DNA of 64,000 nt from an uncultured Pseudomonadales bacterium (GCA_958296195.1 OY282455.1:2542001-2606000), one strand, 5' to 3'; positions 1 to 9,278 are shown, numbered from the stretch's first letter. Notes: generated by a model from the letters alone, not told the origin. Numbers and translations are program-made.

Positions 1-2508
1 GGCGTCGAGGCGGATGCATACGACACCTATTCGGAGAGGCTGGGCGGCTTCGACGACACCTTCCTCGTCAATGTCGATGTTTTTCGTGGCAACCAGGTCG
101 CCGGGCTTGAGCGGGTGGCCGCCAAGCCCTGGAGCGCCACGTTCTTCGCGGAGAAGGGGCTGACGTACCACATCCGGGTGAGCAATGCGGAGTGGGGTAA
201 GATTCCCCTGACCCTGCGCTGGTCGCAGGGTCCGCGGCCGGCCAACGACGATCTCGCCGCCGCCGCCCCGATCGAGGGCGCGGGGGGCGCCACTGAAGGC
301 ACGAACCAGGGCGCCACCCTGGAGCCCGGCGAGTCGCTCGGCGGGCTGGCGGCCACAACCTGGCACCGCTGGACCGCGCCGCACGACGGCGCTTGGCGGT
401 TCGAGTCGGGTCACCCCGCGTCCCGTGTGCTGGCTTTTACCGGCGAAGCCGTTGCGGCGCTTCGCCTGGTTTCCGGTTTCCCTGGGCGAGCCGCGGAGTT
501 CCCCGCTCGCGCCGGGACGGAGTACCGGATCGCTGTTGCGGCGAAGGACGCCTATGCCGCCGGCGTCTCCTATGAGCTGACTTGGGAGGAAGCAACCGAA
601 CGCGAAGCCGACAATGACGACTTCCAAGGCGCCAGGGAATTCGCGAGCGCGTCACCGGAACAGGTTTTCATTGACCAAGATTCGACCGTGGAGCCTGGCG
701 AGCCCGTCGAAACCGGCGTTAGGACGAAATGGGGGGTCTGGACAGCGCCTGAGGACGGCCGCTTTACATGGCGGTTCGCGCAGGCGCCCGTGTCGAAGTT
801 GCGGGTGGCCGCTTTTGCCGGCGCGGCGCTCGAAGATCTGCAGCTCGTTGGCGCGGCCGATGCGAACCTCACATGGACAGGCTTCACCTTTGACGCCGTG
901 GCCGACCGGCGCTACTGGATTTCGGCGGGTTTGCCGGCGGGCGACGACGGTGCTTTCGTGCTCAACAGTAGTAGCGCCGAACTGCGGTGGGGACGAACCC
1001 CGGAAAACGACGATCTGGCAAGCGCGGCGGCGCTTGCGGGTGCCAGCGGTTCGGTCACCGGGTCGAATCGGTTCGCCACCATCGAGCGCGGCGAGCGCGT
1101 TCACCGCGAGGGCCACTCGTCCCTCTGGTGGATCTGGGAGGCGCCCGCCTCTGGGTGGTTCCGTTTCCGGATGGACGCCGCCGCCGCGCCCGCCGCGCTC
1201 GCCGTTTACCGGAGCGACAGCGACGGTGATGGGCCGGGCCCGTTGGAACTGGTGGGAAGCAGCGCTGGGTCCGACCCTGTCGAGGTCTTCCTCCAAGCGG
1301 AGCGGGGAGTTCGCTACCACATCCGGCTGGGAACCCAGGGCGACGCGGACGGCGGCGACTTCACCATCCGTTGGGAAGAGTTCGGTCCCGTATGGCTGAA
1401 ATACGTTGGACGTCTGGCCGACGGGGACACGGACTCGACTGGTGGTCGGGTCGAACTCCCCGAGCTCACCGCCCTGGCGTTCAACGGCGATGGAACGGCG
1501 CTCTACGCGGTTTCCAGTCGTGGGCTGCAAGTGTTCCAGCGCGATCCTGCAAGCGGCGGTCTGGGACTCGTCCAGACGCTCGATTACGGTGCGGGTTACT
1601 ATGGCGCGTTGATTTGGGATCCACATAGAAACAAGCTGTATGCGGATGTCTCTTCAGAGGCGTGGCGCAAGTTCGCGCCCGTCGATGGGGACCAGCGGAA
1701 ACTCAGGGATGAAGGGGAGTTGAAGGTAAGCGGATCCCAATCGGTGATCAACGCCAAGTCGTTCTTTATGGATTCCGCGGGATCCTTCCTGTATGCGTCC
1801 CATCGATGGGATGAGGGGCTGACGGTCCTCGCCTTCGACGCGTCGGGCGGTCTCCGGCATGTGCAAACCCTGGACGATTTGCCGCTCGCGCTGATCTCGA
1901 ACGACGACGGCCGCGTCTATGCCGCCGCCGCCGGGCTGCTGCTGGTCTTCGAGCGCGACGCTGAGACGGGCCACCTAACCGGGGTCGGCACCCCGCAGGC
2001 CCTAAACGATGTTGAGGCGCTGGCGATCAGCGACGACGACCGGTATTTGTTCGCCGTTAGCAACGATGGCCCGACACAAATTTTCGGACTGGAGGAGGAT
2101 CCGTCCAGTCCGCGGCACCTGGACTCGCTGCCACCGTCTGGGGACATCCCGTCCTGGCGTTACTGGAATTGCAATTTCGCCGCCGTGCGCAACGGCAATC
2201 CAGCGATGGACGCCCTCTGCCACGATTTGGCGTTCAGCGCCGAGTGGCGACCAGAGACAGCCGAACTGATCGGGACCGATGTTGTGGCGGGATCCGACCG
2301 TTTCAACAACGAGGTACCGAATTTCAACAACTGCTGTGACGTCTCCCCCGTGGCGAGCCCCGATGGCAAGCACATCTATGCGCGCGGTTTAGATCCGAGT
2401 TCGAACATCGCGTTCTTCGAGCGTGTTGGCAACGATCTGGTCGATGTGACGGAACCAACAGAGATGGTCGCCCCGAATCTGGTCGTGGTGCCCCCCTCCG
2501 GCAAGTGA
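1..2508 (+). CDS. Large beta-sandwich repeat / beta-propeller protein, 5' end missing
   Basis: The reading frame is open from base 1, so the gene starts upstream of the window; 835 codons are visible. Three similar units of about 125 residues begin with Asn-Asp-Asp near codons 82, 205 and 336. Each contains a Trp-rich stretch of the form W-x-W-x-A-P (WHRWTAP, WGVWTAP, WWIWEAP), which suggests repeated PPC-like beta-sandwich domains of secreted proteins. From about codon 460 the repeats change to blades such as ALAFNGDGTALYAVS, typical of lactonase-type beta-propellers. Both domain types are usual in exported or surface proteins, so an extracellular location is inferred. The signal peptide would lie outside the window. 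The substrate or partner is unknown. The next gene is on the opposite strand. Confidence 0.75.
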   Translation, partial: GVEADAYDTYSERLGGFDDTFLVNVDVFRGNQVAGLERVAAKPWSATFFAEKGLTYHIRVSNAEWGKIPLTLRWSQGPRPANDDLAAAAPIEGAGGATEGTNQGATLEPGESLGGLAATTWHRWTAPHDGAWRFESGHPASRVLAFTGEAVAALRLVSGFPGRAAEFPARAGTEYRIAVAAKDAYAAGVSYELTWEEATEREADNDDFQGAREFASASPEQVFIDQDSTVEPGEPVETGVRTKWGVWTAPEDGRFTWRFAQAPVSKLRVAAFAGAALEDLQLVGAADANLTWTGFTFDAVADRRYWISAGLPAGDDGAFVLNSSSAELRWGRTPENDDLASAAALAGASGSVTGSNRFATIERGERVHREGHSSLWWIWEAPASGWFRFRMDAAAAPAALAVYRSDSDGDGPGPLELVGSSAGSDPVEVFLQAERGVRYHIRLGTQGDADGGDFTIRWEEFGPVWLKYVGRLADGDTDSTGGRVELPELTALAFNGDGTALYAVSSRGLQVFQRDPASGGLGLVQTLDYGAGYYGALIWDPHRNKLYADVSSEAWRKFAPVDGDQRKLRDEGELKVSGSQSVINAKSFFMDSAGSFLYASHRWDEGLTVLAFDASGGLRHVQTLDDLPLALISNDDGRVYAAAAGLLLVFERDAETGHLTGVGTPQALNDVEALAISDDDRYLFAVSNDGPTQIFGLEEDPSSPRHLDSLPPSGDIPSWRYWNCNFAAVRNGNPAMDALCHDLAFSAEWRPETAELIGTDVVAGSDRFNNEVPNFNNCCDVSPVASPDGKHIYARGLDPSSNIAFFERVGNDLVDVTEPTEMVAPNLVVVPPSGK

Positions 2509-2617
2509 TAGCGGCCCAGACGCTTGCGCCGGGGGTTCGCCCCGGCGGATCAAACGGCGTTCAACGCCTTGAATTCCATCAGTCGCCGCCGATTTTTCGG
2601 AAGCCTCTGGGCGCAAA

Positions 2618-3616
2618 CTACGCTGGCCGCGACAAAAGCTCCTCGCATTCCCGGCAGGTGGATTCGACCAAGCCCCGCGAGTCGGCGTTCCCATCAAGTT
2701 CCGGCCGCTGGTGCATCCAGCCCAAGAGGGCTAGGGAGCGAATTGTGCAGAACAACGGCAACGCGGCGACGATCCCGTCGCTCAGGGGGCGCAGTTCACG
2801 GTAACCCTGTACCAACGCTCTGACGAAGGCCCGGCCGTTCGGATGGTTGCGGTGATCGTAGATGGCCACGGCGAGTTCGTAGGCATGCCAACCGTAGCCA
2901 GCGTCATCAAAATCAATGATGGTCAGGCGGCCATCGTGGATGAGTGCATTTTCAGCGTGCAGGTCGGCGTGTATGAGGCCGTAGCGATCTTTGGACTTGC
3001 CGTAGCCGGATAGTTCTCCGTGCAACCGCCGCCGTGCGGCCAGGACTAGTTGCCGCTGCTCCGGTGTCAACGCCCGATGCTCCCAAAAAGGCCCCCAAAA
3101 GGGCCGGTTGCCCATAAGCCCATCAGCATCCAAGGAATGGCGCCGGAAGCCGGCCGGCGGTCGCCAGCCGCTGGCTTGGTTGTGGATGCGAGCGGCGACG
3201 CGGCCAAGCGCCGCAAAGTGTTGGGCCTGGACGTTGAGCTCGGTGCTGTCGTCAATGACGCTGCGCAAAGTTTTGCCTTCGGCCCAGTCCATAAGGCCGA
3301 CATGCCGCACCTCGTCAGCGTCTGGCACCGGAACCGTCGAGTAGCCCTGTCCATCCTGGGTTGGCTTCACTGCGGGAACCTGAACGCCGGCATCGTTCAG
3401 GGCTGCTGTCCAGCAGAGTTCGGAGTTCAACTCATCAAGGTCGTGATAGCCGGGCCGATGGACGCGCAACGCAAGAGTCTCACCGTCTGCGGATTGCACC
3501 CGAAAGACAGCGTTCTCCGATTGCGACACGAGTTCAAGGGCGGCGTCGGCCAAGCCCCAAGCCTTAAGGGCTGCACGGGCGACCTCGTGCAACGCCGCTT
3601 CGTCAAGAACAGCCAT
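2618..3616 (-). CDS. APH-family phosphotransferase (homoserine/choline kinase-like)
   Basis: This 332-residue protein has the kinase fold of the aminoglycoside/choline/homoserine kinase family. The catalytic loop is HADLHAEN, followed by the metal-binding IDFDDAGYG. The N-terminal lobe has the ENAVFRV pattern of the nucleotide-binding strand. Such enzymes transfer phosphate from ATP to small hydroxylated metabolites; the substrate cannot be told from sequence. The frame continues 13 codons upstream to 3655, but the ATG at 3616 (MAVLDEAAL) fits the family's usual N-terminus better. It is a single gene, convergent with the preceding one. Confidence 0.8.
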   Translation of the reverse strand: MAVLDEAALHEVARAALKAWGLADAALELVSQSENAVFRVQSADGETLALRVHRPGYHDLDELNSELCWTAALNDAGVQVPAVKPTQDGQGYSTVPVPDADEVRHVGLMDWAEGKTLRSVIDDSTELNVQAQHFAALGRVAARIHNQASGWRPPAGFRRHSLDADGLMGNRPFWGPFWEHRALTPEQRQLVLAARRRLHGELSGYGKSKDRYGLIHADLHAENALIHDGRLTIIDFDDAGYGWHAYELAVAIYDHRNHPNGRAFVRALVQGYRELRPLSDGIVAALPLFCTIRSLALLGWMHQRPELDGNADSRGLVESTCRECEELLSRPA

Positions 3617-3908
3617 AGGCTTCGCGCAGGGTTTGATCGAAAGACAGCGCAGCAATAGCAGCTAAACATTGCTCTGTCAAACTCCTGCTCCGCGGCCATT
3701 CGCGTTCCGCACCGAAGGGGCGCGCATCATTGCGCTTGCACAAAAGCGGCGCCAGCCGCATCGGTGCTAAGATGTCGGCTGCCTGAGCAACTGAGGAGGA
3801 CCAGCCATTAACAAGCATCTTCAAGGTCGGCCGCTTGCGCGATCGGGCCAAGCAACCGGCACCCGCAAAATCAGCTCGCTCGGCGGCGGGGCGCCTTACC
3901 CCAAAGCA

Positions 3909-5276
3909 TTGGCTCGCCCAGCCGTCCGGCGCAGCATCAACTTCCTGCTTAAGCCGCTGCTTGCCCTGCTGGCCGGTTTGGGCGCATTGTCGGCGGTCGC
4001 CGATGAAACCTGCATGTCGCCCTACATGGCGAAGATCGTCGGCCAGGAGGACTTCGTTTACATTTGGACCCTAGGCTTGCCCGGAGTGGGCGACGGGCAG
4101 GACAAGTTGGTCACGGTGGACGTCAACCCCGCTTCGCCGCGTTATGGGCAGGTGGTTCACACCCTGTCCGTGGGCGGGCGCCACGAGGCGCACCACTCCG
4201 GCTTAACGGACGACCGCCGCTTCCTGTGGGCCGCCGGCTTGGACAGCAGCAAGATCTTCATCTTCGACATCCACAGCGACCCGGCGGCGCCCAAGCTCAG
4301 CAAGACCGTCGATGACTTCGTGGACCGCTCCGGCGGCGTGGTGGGGCCGCACACCAGCTACGCCATGCCGGGGCGCATGCTGATCACCGGCCTGTCCAAC
4401 GCGGAGGACCGCGGCGGGCGCACCGGGTTGGTGGAGTTCACCAACGGCGGCGAATACCTCGCCACCCATTGGATGCCCACCGACGCCGACCTGCGCGGGG
4501 CGCGGAAGTCCGGCAGCTACGCGGACGGCTACGGCTATGACGTGCGGGTGCTGCCGCGGCGCAATCTGCTGGTCACCTCGTCGTTCACTGGCTGGAGCAA
4601 CTACATGATGGACCTGGGCGAGATGATGGCCAGCGAAGAGGCCATGCAGCGCTTCGGCAACACCGTGGTCGTTTGGGACCTGCACGCCCGCCAACCAAGG
4701 AAGGTGCTGGACGTGCCCGGCGCGCCCTTGGAGATCCGCTGCGCCTGGGGCAGCAGCCACGACTACTGCTTCACCTCCACTGCGCTGACCTCGCAAATCT
4801 GGTTGATTTATGAGGACGGGGCCGGCGAGTGGCAGGCCAAGGCGGTGGCGGACATCGGCGACGCCAGCAAGATTCCGCTGCCGGTCGATATCTCCATCGC
4901 CGCCGACGACAGCCGCCTTTGGGTGAACACCTGGAACGACGGCAAGACCCGCCTGTTCGACATCTCCGACCCCCATGCGCCGGTGCAGGTGCTGGAGCGG
5001 CAAATTGGCGAGCAGGTCAACATGGTGTCGCAAAGCTGGGACGGGGAGCGCCTGTACTACACCTCGTCGCTGCTTACCGCTTGGGACAAGACCGAAGGCG
5101 AGGCGGATGTTCACTACTTCAAGCTGTACGGCTGGGACGGCAAGGCGCTGCAGCAGCGCTTCGCCATCGATTTCCTCGCCGCAGAGCTGGGCGCCCCGCA
5201 CCAGATGCGCTTCGGCGCCTACGCGCTGTATGGATTGGCGCGGCCGGCGTCGCCGGAGGTGGCGGCGGCGAACTGA
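3909..5276 (+). CDS. mtoX: Methanethiol oxidase, SELENBP1 family, exported
   Basis: This 455-residue protein matches the selenium-binding-protein/methanethiol oxidase family. Typical stretches are TCMSPYMAK at the mature N-terminus, HTSYAMPGRMLI, and PHQMRFG near the C-terminus. Known members are periplasmic copper enzymes that oxidise methanethiol to formaldehyde, hydrogen peroxide and sulfide. A hydrophobic segment (FLLKPLLALLAGLGAL) ending near A-V-A-D-E-T looks like a signal peptide. The annotated start is TTG with no good ribosome-binding site. The frame is open further upstream, to an ATT at 3807 preceded by an ideal GGAGGA at 3795-3800. The SCO-type gene starts 13 bp downstream, the order known for mtoX loci. 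Confidence 0.9.
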   Translation: MARPAVRRSINFLLKPLLALLAGLGALSAVADETCMSPYMAKIVGQEDFVYIWTLGLPGVGDGQDKLVTVDVNPASPRYGQVVHTLSVGGRHEAHHSGLTDDRRFLWAAGLDSSKIFIFDIHSDPAAPKLSKTVDDFVDRSGGVVGPHTSYAMPGRMLITGLSNAEDRGGRTGLVEFTNGGEYLATHWMPTDADLRGARKSGSYADGYGYDVRVLPRRNLLVTSSFTGWSNYMMDLGEMMASEEAMQRFGNTVVVWDLHARQPRKVLDVPGAPLEIRCAWGSSHDYCFTSTALTSQIWLIYEDGAGEWQAKAVADIGDASKIPLPVDISIAADDSRLWVNTWNDGKTRLFDISDPHAPVQVLERQIGEQVNMVSQSWDGERLYYTSSLLTAWDKTEGEADVHYFKLYGWDGKALQQRFAIDFLAAELGAPHQMRFGAYALYGLARPASPEVAAAN

Positions 5277-5289
5277 AAGCCGGCCGCCG

Positions 5290-6051
5290 ATGCAACTGGC
5301 TGCTTATTCGCGCTGTTGGCTGTTGGCGGCCGGCGCATTGCTGCTGGCCGCGCCGACCTTGGGTCAGGACGCGGCCCACGAGCACCCCAAGCCGCAGGTG
5401 CTGGCGCCTGGCTATGCGCCGCTGGAGTTTCAGCCGCCGCCGCCGGGCAGCTACGCATTGCCGCCCCTCGGCTTAGCCAGCGACGGCGATGTTGTGGACA
5501 GCGACGGCCGGGCGGCAAGGCTGCACGCCCACTTGGACGGCAAGATCGCCGTCCTCAGCTTCATCTACACCAGTTGCAGCGACGTCAACGGCTGCCCATT
5601 GGCGACCCATGTGCTGCGCGGCGTACAGGATAGGTTGCTGAGCGCCGCCGACTTGGACGGCAAGGTGCGGCTCGTCAGCTTCAGCTTCGACCCGGCCCGG
5701 GACACTCCACAGACGCTCAAGCGCTACGGCGGCTACTTCAAGGCGCCCGGCTTCGATTGGCGGTTTCTGACCACCGCTTCCGAAGCGCAACTGCAGCCAA
5801 CGCTCGACGCCTACAATCAGTGGATCATCCGCGACCCCAGCGGCGCGATGTCGCATCTGCTGCGGGTATATCTGATCGACCGAAACAAGCGCATCCGCAA
5901 CATCTACAGCGTCTCCTTCCTGCACGCGGATACGCTGCTGAACGACATTCGCACCCTGCTGCTGGAGGGTGCCGAGGCCGCTGCAGCAACACAGGCCATG
6001 CCGACACGCACCGGCACTTCAAGGGGTCGCTCGGCGCGGACGGGCGCTTGA
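5290..6051 (+). CDS. SCO1/SenC-family copper chaperone of the mtoX locus
   Basis: The 253-residue product starts with a signal peptide (hydrophobic residues 10-24) and then a thioredoxin-like SCO domain. The copper-binding cysteines are C96 and C102 in TSCSDVNGCPL, a CX5C spacing instead of the canonical CX3C. A conserved histidine in SHLLRVYLID is the probable third ligand. SCO proteins insert copper or act as thiol reductants in the periplasm. Immediate linkage to mtoX suggests it matures methanethiol oxidase. The mauG-like gene that completes some known mtoX operons is absent here; the next gene is a dehydrogenase. The C-terminal 20 residues are Arg/Thr-rich and probably disordered. Confidence 0.85.
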   Translation: MQLAAYSRCWLLAAGALLLAAPTLGQDAAHEHPKPQVLAPGYAPLEFQPPPPGSYALPPLGLASDGDVVDSDGRAARLHAHLDGKIAVLSFIYTSCSDVNGCPLATHVLRGVQDRLLSAADLDGKVRLVSFSFDPARDTPQTLKRYGGYFKAPGFDWRFLTTASEAQLQPTLDAYNQWIIRDPSGAMSHLLRVYLIDRNKRIRNIYSVSFLHADTLLNDIRTLLLEGAEAAAATQAMPTRTGTSRGRSARTGA

Positions 6052-6062
6052 GCCGGCAACCC

Positions 6063-7022
6063 ATGCGGGTGGGATTCATCGGCCTTGGCAACGTTGGCGG
6101 GAAGTTGGCGGGGAGCCTTCTGCGCAGCGGTTTTCCGCTGACCTTGAACGATCTGGACCGCCAAGCGGCGATGCCGTTGCTGGAACACGGCGCCCGTTGG
6201 GCGGAGACGCCAAAGGCACTTGCACAGGTTGCGGATGTCGTTATTACCTGTCTGCCCAGCCCCCAAGCGGTGTGCGAAGTCATGGAGTCCCCTGCAGGCG
6301 TTTTGGCGGGCCTGTGCAAGGGGGCGGCATGGATGGAGATGAGCACCATGGACGAGGGGGAGGTGCAAAGGCTGGGCAGCCTGGTCGAACAAGTTGGCGC
6401 CCTGGCCCTTGAAGCGCCGGTTTCCGGCGGCTGCCATCGTGCGGCCACCGGCAACATATCGATATTGGTCGGTGGCCAACGCGAGGGGTTCGACCGGGTC
6501 TTCCCGGTGCTGCAAGCAATGGGCGGGAGCATACTGCACATCGGCCCGCTGGGTTCCGCATCGGCGCTCAAGGTGGTCACCAACTACCTCGCCTCCGCCC
6601 ATCTGGTGGCCCTTGGCGAAGCGCTGATGGTCTGCAAGTTGGTTGGGATTGATCTCGCCACCGCCTATGAGGGCATTCGCATCAGTTCCGGCAACAGCTT
6701 TGTCCATGAAACCGAGAGCCAAGTGATCCTGAACGGCAGCTACAACATCAACTTCACCATGGACCTTGTGTGCAAGGACACCGGCCTGTTCGACGCGCTG
6801 GGCAAGCGGCTGGGCATTCCGTTGGAGCTCTCGCCCAAAATCGTGGAGATCTTTGAAGACGGGCGCAGGCGCTATGGCGAACGGGCCTGGTCCTCCATGA
6901 TTGTCAAGCGCCTTGAGGAGGCCTGCTCCGCTGATTTGCGGGCCCCCGGCTTTCCGGAGGAACTCGTGGACAACCATTCAGAAGCCGACGGCAGGGAAAT
7001 GCATCGAATGGAAACCACTTAG
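6063..7022 (+). CDS. NAD(P)-dependent beta-hydroxyacid dehydrogenase
   Basis: The 319-residue product belongs to the 3-hydroxyisobutyrate / tartronate-semialdehyde reductase family. It has the Rossmann motif GFIGLGNVGGKLA at the N-terminus, the substrate-binding APVSGGCHRAATGN, and the catalytic lysine region with G-S-A-S-A-L-K-V-V-T-N-Y. Start ATG 6063 lies 11 bp after the SCO stop, so it may be co-transcribed with the mtoX pair. The family reduces or oxidises short beta-hydroxyacids with NAD(P); the exact substrate is not predictable. A role in the one-carbon or C3 metabolism fed by methanethiol-derived formaldehyde is only a guess from context. Confidence 0.85.
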   Translation: MRVGFIGLGNVGGKLAGSLLRSGFPLTLNDLDRQAAMPLLEHGARWAETPKALAQVADVVITCLPSPQAVCEVMESPAGVLAGLCKGAAWMEMSTMDEGEVQRLGSLVEQVGALALEAPVSGGCHRAATGNISILVGGQREGFDRVFPVLQAMGGSILHIGPLGSASALKVVTNYLASAHLVALGEALMVCKLVGIDLATAYEGIRISSGNSFVHETESQVILNGSYNINFTMDLVCKDTGLFDALGKRLGIPLELSPKIVEIFEDGRRRYGERAWSSMIVKRLEEACSADLRAPGFPEELVDNHSEADGREMHRMETT

Positions 7023-7158
7023 GGGGCTAGGCCAACAAGCACGACCCCGTCCGCATCTGGAGGCGTTGCGGCGCGACCGTGGATGATGCGGCCTAGGCTG
7101 TCCTCCTGCCGTGCGGGCCGGATAGAATGCTCATTTGGAAACGACAGGAGATGCCGCC

Positions 7159-7575
7159 ATGCCCAGCCCCGGAAAGTCCCCGATTATTCCCAGCATGCGC
7201 TATCGGGATGCGCCGGCCGCCATCGACTGGCTGTGCCGGGTGCTCGGTTTCTCGGAGCACATGATTGTGCCGGGTGAGGACGGTGCGGTCGCCCACGCGC
7301 AACTGACCTTGGGTGACGGCATGGTCATGCTGGGCAGCGAACGGGACGACGAGCATGGGCAATTGATGGCTGTGCCGGGGACGGACGGGCCGAACACCCA
7401 GAGCGCCTATGTGGTGGTGGACGGCGTGGAAGCCGTGCATGACCGCGCCAAGGCCGCCGGCGCTCCCATCGTGGCGCCGCTGCAAAACCCGGAGTACGGC
7501 GGCGTCTTCTTCGCCTGCCGGGACCCGGAGGGCCATGTCTGGAACATCGGCTCCTATGATCCTTGGGAATCCTGA
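7159..7575 (+). CDS. VOC (glyoxalase/PhnB-like) superfamily protein
   Basis: The 138-residue product shows the paired beta-alpha-beta-beta-beta units of the vicinal oxygen chelate fold, with N-terminal PSMRYRDAPAAIDWLCRVLGF and C-terminal DPEGHVWNIGSY. The ATG at 7159 is chosen because AGGAG lies at 7146-7150. Members include glyoxalase-like enzymes and antibiotic-binding proteins; no specific reaction can be assigned. It precedes an enoyl-CoA hydratase and a MaoC gene on the same strand with short gaps. Confidence 0.8.
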   Translation: MPSPGKSPIIPSMRYRDAPAAIDWLCRVLGFSEHMIVPGEDGAVAHAQLTLGDGMVMLGSERDDEHGQLMAVPGTDGPNTQSAYVVVDGVEAVHDRAKAAGAPIVAPLQNPEYGGVFFACRDPEGHVWNIGSYDPWES

Positions 7576-7632
7576 CTTTGATCGGCCGCAATCTGGGCAG
7601 CCAAATTCATGCAGCCACCACTGGAGCACGAC

Positions 7633-8418
7633 ATGACTGAATCGGTGCTGAGCTATCGGGAGGCGGACCACATCGGGGTGATTACCCTGACCCGTCCGCA
7701 GGTGATGAACGCCTTGACCTATCAGTCCTACTTGGAGCTTGAGGACGCGGTGCGCGGCACTTCGGCTCGGGTTTTGATCATCACCGGCGAAGGGCGGGCG
7801 TTTTGCTCCGGCGATGACTTGCGGGCCATTTTGGGCAATCTGGCGCCGCCACCGGCCGAAAGCCAGCGGCGCAGCAAGGCCCTCGACGGCATGACGCCGG
7901 CGGTGGACGCGCTGTTGAACACGGATGTGCCGATCATTGCCGCAGTGAACGGCGCCGCGGTGGGGTGGGGCATGGAACTGGCCCTGATGGCGGACATCCG
8001 CATCGCTTCGGAGAACGCCAAGTTCGGCGAGCTGTTCGTCATTCGCGGCCTCTGCTGCGACGCCGCCGGGCTGGGGCGGTTGGCGGCGCTGGTTGGCCGG
8101 GAGCGAGCGGCGGAACTGCTGTTCACCGGGGAAGTCATTGACGCCGCCACGGCCAAGGAGATTGGGCTGGTGTCCCGGCTGGTGCCGCATGGGGAATTGA
8201 TGGACTCGGCCATCGCCTTGGCGGCCAGGATAGCGGCCAACCCGCCCTTGGCCGTTCAGGCGCTTAAGGCGGGGCTGCGCCGGACGGTGGAGCCGGACTG
8301 GCGGGACACGGGCCGCTGGGCGTCGCAGCAGATTCAGCGGCTGCGCAAGACGGAGGATTCCGCCGAAGGCGTGCGGGCGTTCCTGGAGAAGAGGACGCCC
8401 GTTTATGTTGGGCGCTGA
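7633..8418 (+). CDS. Enoyl-CoA hydratase/isomerase family protein
   Basis: The 261-residue protein is a crotonase-fold enzyme. Visible signatures are the CoA-binding GRAFCSGDDLRAI, the oxyanion-hole region AAVNGAAVGWGMELALMADI, and a C-terminal helix with E-G-V-R-A-F-L-E-K-R. Start ATG 7633 is preceded by GGAG at 7623-7626. It probably hydrates or isomerises an acyl-CoA in the cytoplasm. With the MaoC-type hydratase just downstream it suggests a small acyl-CoA degradation unit. The acyl substrate is unknown. Confidence 0.88.
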   Translation: MTESVLSYREADHIGVITLTRPQVMNALTYQSYLELEDAVRGTSARVLIITGEGRAFCSGDDLRAILGNLAPPPAESQRRSKALDGMTPAVDALLNTDVPIIAAVNGAAVGWGMELALMADIRIASENAKFGELFVIRGLCCDAAGLGRLAALVGRERAAELLFTGEVIDAATAKEIGLVSRLVPHGELMDSAIALAARIAANPPLAVQALKAGLRRTVEPDWRDTGRWASQQIQRLRKTEDSAEGVRAFLEKRTPVYVGR

Positions 8419-8450
8419 GTTGTGGAACACTAGAAAACAAAGGAGGGGTC

Positions 8451-8969
8451 ATGGTTGCTGAGGCAAAGCCCGTTGGCGGGCAGCGGTATCGGGAGTCCTA
8501 CGGGCGCTATCTGGAGGACTTCAAAGTGGGCGACGTTTATGAGCATCGTCCCGGCCGAACCATCTCGGAGGCGGACAACACTTGGTTCACGCTGCTGACC
8601 ATGAATCAGCATCCGCTGCATTTTGATCGGGAGTACGGCGCCAAGAGCGAGTTCGGCCAAATGCTGGTCAACTCCTGCCTGACGCTCGCCATCGTCACCG
8701 GCATGTCGGTCTCCGACGTCAGCCAGAAGACCGTGGCCAACCTAGGCTGGCGGGAGGTGAAGCTGGTCGGCCCGGTGTTTGTGGGGGACACCCTCTATGC
8801 GGAGTCCGAAGTGCTGGCCGTGCGCGAATCCAAATCAAGGCCAAACCAAGGAATCGTCACCATCAGGACCATCGGCCTGAAGCAAGGCGGGGAGGCCGTG
8901 ATCTCCTGTGAGCGCAGCATGCTCATCCCCCAAAGGGGCCATGCGGTTGATGACCGAATGGACTATTGA
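8451..8969 (+). CDS. MaoC-family (hot-dog fold) dehydratase
   Basis: The 172-residue product has the MaoC hydratase pattern: GRTISEADNTWFTLLTMNQHPLHFD contains the catalytic Asp and His, followed by LVNSCLTLAIVTGMS. Members hydrate enoyl-CoA, mesaconyl-CoA and related thioesters. A strong AAGGAGGGG precedes the ATG. It sits 32 bp after the crotonase gene, consistent with one operon acting on the same acyl-CoA chain. Mesaconyl-CoA hydratase-like is an alternative name; it cannot be resolved without alignment. Confidence 0.85.
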   Translation: MVAEAKPVGGQRYRESYGRYLEDFKVGDVYEHRPGRTISEADNTWFTLLTMNQHPLHFDREYGAKSEFGQMLVNSCLTLAIVTGMSVSDVSQKTVANLGWREVKLVGPVFVGDTLYAESEVLAVRESKSRPNQGIVTIRTIGLKQGGEAVISCERSMLIPQRGHAVDDRMDY

Positions 8970-9089
8970 GCGAGCGCTGGTCAAGGCTCAAGCGCTGAAT
9001 CCCAAGGCCGTGCTGCCACGGGCTGGCCGGGGACGGGCGCCGCCGTTGTGCGGCGGATTGCGAATTAAAGCAGGCCGGGTTTGGCGGCC

Positions 9090-9278
9090 CTAAGCGGCGT
9101 AGGCAAGCCGGTCCGCCGCCGAGCGGGCGTCGATGATCGAACGGGCCGCCTCCAGGCAGGCGCCGCAATTGGTGCCGACCCCCAAAGTCTCAACTAGCTG
9201 GTGGACATCCGCCACGCCTTCATCGGCGGCTTGGCGGATGTCCGCGTCGGTGACGGCTCGGCACAGGCAAACGTACAT
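9090..9278 (-). CDS. bfd: Bacterioferritin-associated ferredoxin
   Basis: The 62-residue protein has the Bfd [2Fe-2S] cysteine set C4, C6, C38 and C41 (CLC at the N-terminus, NCGAC later). Bfd reduces the ferric core of bacterioferritin to release iron in the cytoplasm. The bfr gene is divergently transcribed 175 bp away, which supports the call. The start region lies next to a Fur-like sequence, consistent with iron-starvation induction. Length is normal for the family. Confidence 0.93.
   Translation of the reverse strand: MYVCLCRAVTDADIRQAADEGVADVHQLVETLGVGTNCGACLEAARSIIDARSAADRLAYAA

Noticed and set aside
652-1626. Minus-strand frame of 324 codons antisense to the first gene
   Set aside because: Arg-rich composition without domain pattern; the plus-strand repeat protein explains the region.
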